In this document: positions 5,375 to 5,394 of the stretch, piece after piece | Position numbering within the stretch: position 1 is the first letter of the stretch | Layout: every line of letters begins with the position of its first letter | The notes under the pieces: model-generated | Seen by the model: only the letters and a program-made list of their open reading frames with translations | What the model was told of the DNA's origin: nothing | Databases searched by the model: none | Made by a program: the position numbers and the translations under genes | Assembly: GCA_028717505.1 (NCBI GenBank) | Contig: JAQUNQ010000074.1 | Span: 1-5,394 of the forward strand | DNA length: 5,394 bases | Origin: Candidatus Peribacteraceae bacterium | Lineage (GTDB): Bacteria; Patescibacteriota; Gracilibacteria; Peribacterales; Peribacteraceae | Direction: 5' to 3'

Positions 5375-5394
5375 GTTTCCGGGATTTTTGTAGG

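Larger units (their letters stand above)
5015..5394. other. Gene-free, hairpin-rich intergenic region
   Basis: I find no credible protein gene, tRNA or recognisable structured RNA in these 380 bases up to the window edge. Open frames here translate to Arg/Pro/Ser/Lys-rich sequence with no domain resemblance and no ribosome binding site. The stretch instead carries at least four separate inverted repeats (5032-5074, 5199-5241, 5286-5323, 5335-5374), a small 5-bp hairpin (5258-5262 with 5267-5271) and a mirror-symmetric word (5092-5103). A T6 run at 5017-5022 directly follows the ybaB stop, but no stem precedes it. The pattern fits several dispersed intergenic repeats placed side by side, or an unrecognised structured RNA. 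Confidence 0.75.

Noticed and set aside
5052..5393. 113-codon open frame on the + strand in the last intergenic region
   Set aside because: It runs through three hairpins, its composition is Arg/Pro/Ser/Lys-rich, it has no ribosome binding site, and its frame simply reads through repeat sequence.
5015..5394. Possible housekeeping RNA (SRP RNA, tmRNA, RNase P RNA) or tRNA after ybaB
   Set aside because: I looked for the conserved cores of these RNAs and for a tRNA T-arm with acceptor stem and found none.

Overview
The window is GC-rich, and every convincing gene lies on the + strand. Its gene content suggests an uncultivated Patescibacteria/CPR bacterium. The strongest clue is the 866-residue membrane-anchored TraG/VirD4-like ATPase, whose N-terminal region and motor core resemble a family I associate with CPR genomes. 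An RlpA-like protein with an S-layer-homology-like segment and a peptidoglycan-binding protein fit the same picture. This placement comes from family resemblance only; no marker gene such as rRNA is present. TGA ends three of the four genes in the expected places, which argues against the UGA-as-glycine code of Gracilibacteria and Absconditabacteria.

Layout, left to right. (1) Positions 3-686 hold the 3' part of a gene for a protein with two peptidoglycan-binding domains; its frame is open to the left edge, so the start is outside the window. (2) Positions 688-788 hold two successive hairpins, the second followed by a T7 run, which together look like a terminator region. (3) Positions 857-1912 encode a secreted RlpA-like protein with a signal peptide, an SLH-like segment, a double-psi beta-barrel and a C-terminal beta-rich region. 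(4) The 109-bp gap 1913-2021 has an extended -10 promoter (TGCTACAAT) and an 11-codon ORF that overlaps the end of the RlpA gene. (5) Positions 2022-4622 encode the TraG/VirD4/HerA-superfamily ATPase. (6) After an 80-bp gap, 4703-5014 encode a YbaB/EbfC nucleoid-associated protein. (7) Positions 5015-5394 show no credible gene but are dense in inverted repeats.

The first two genes act at the cell wall or in the envelope. The ATPase would sit in the cytoplasmic membrane and move DNA or protein substrates, and YbaB binds DNA in the cytoplasm. Terminators and gaps separate the genes, so this looks like a run of separately transcribed units and not one operon. None of the three genes whose start is visible has a clear Shine-Dalgarno sequence.

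The least explained parts are the hairpin-rich intergenic tail, the SD-less starts and the orphan secretion-type ATPase. I found no mobile element, CRISPR array, tRNA or rRNA, and no convincing entirely new system.
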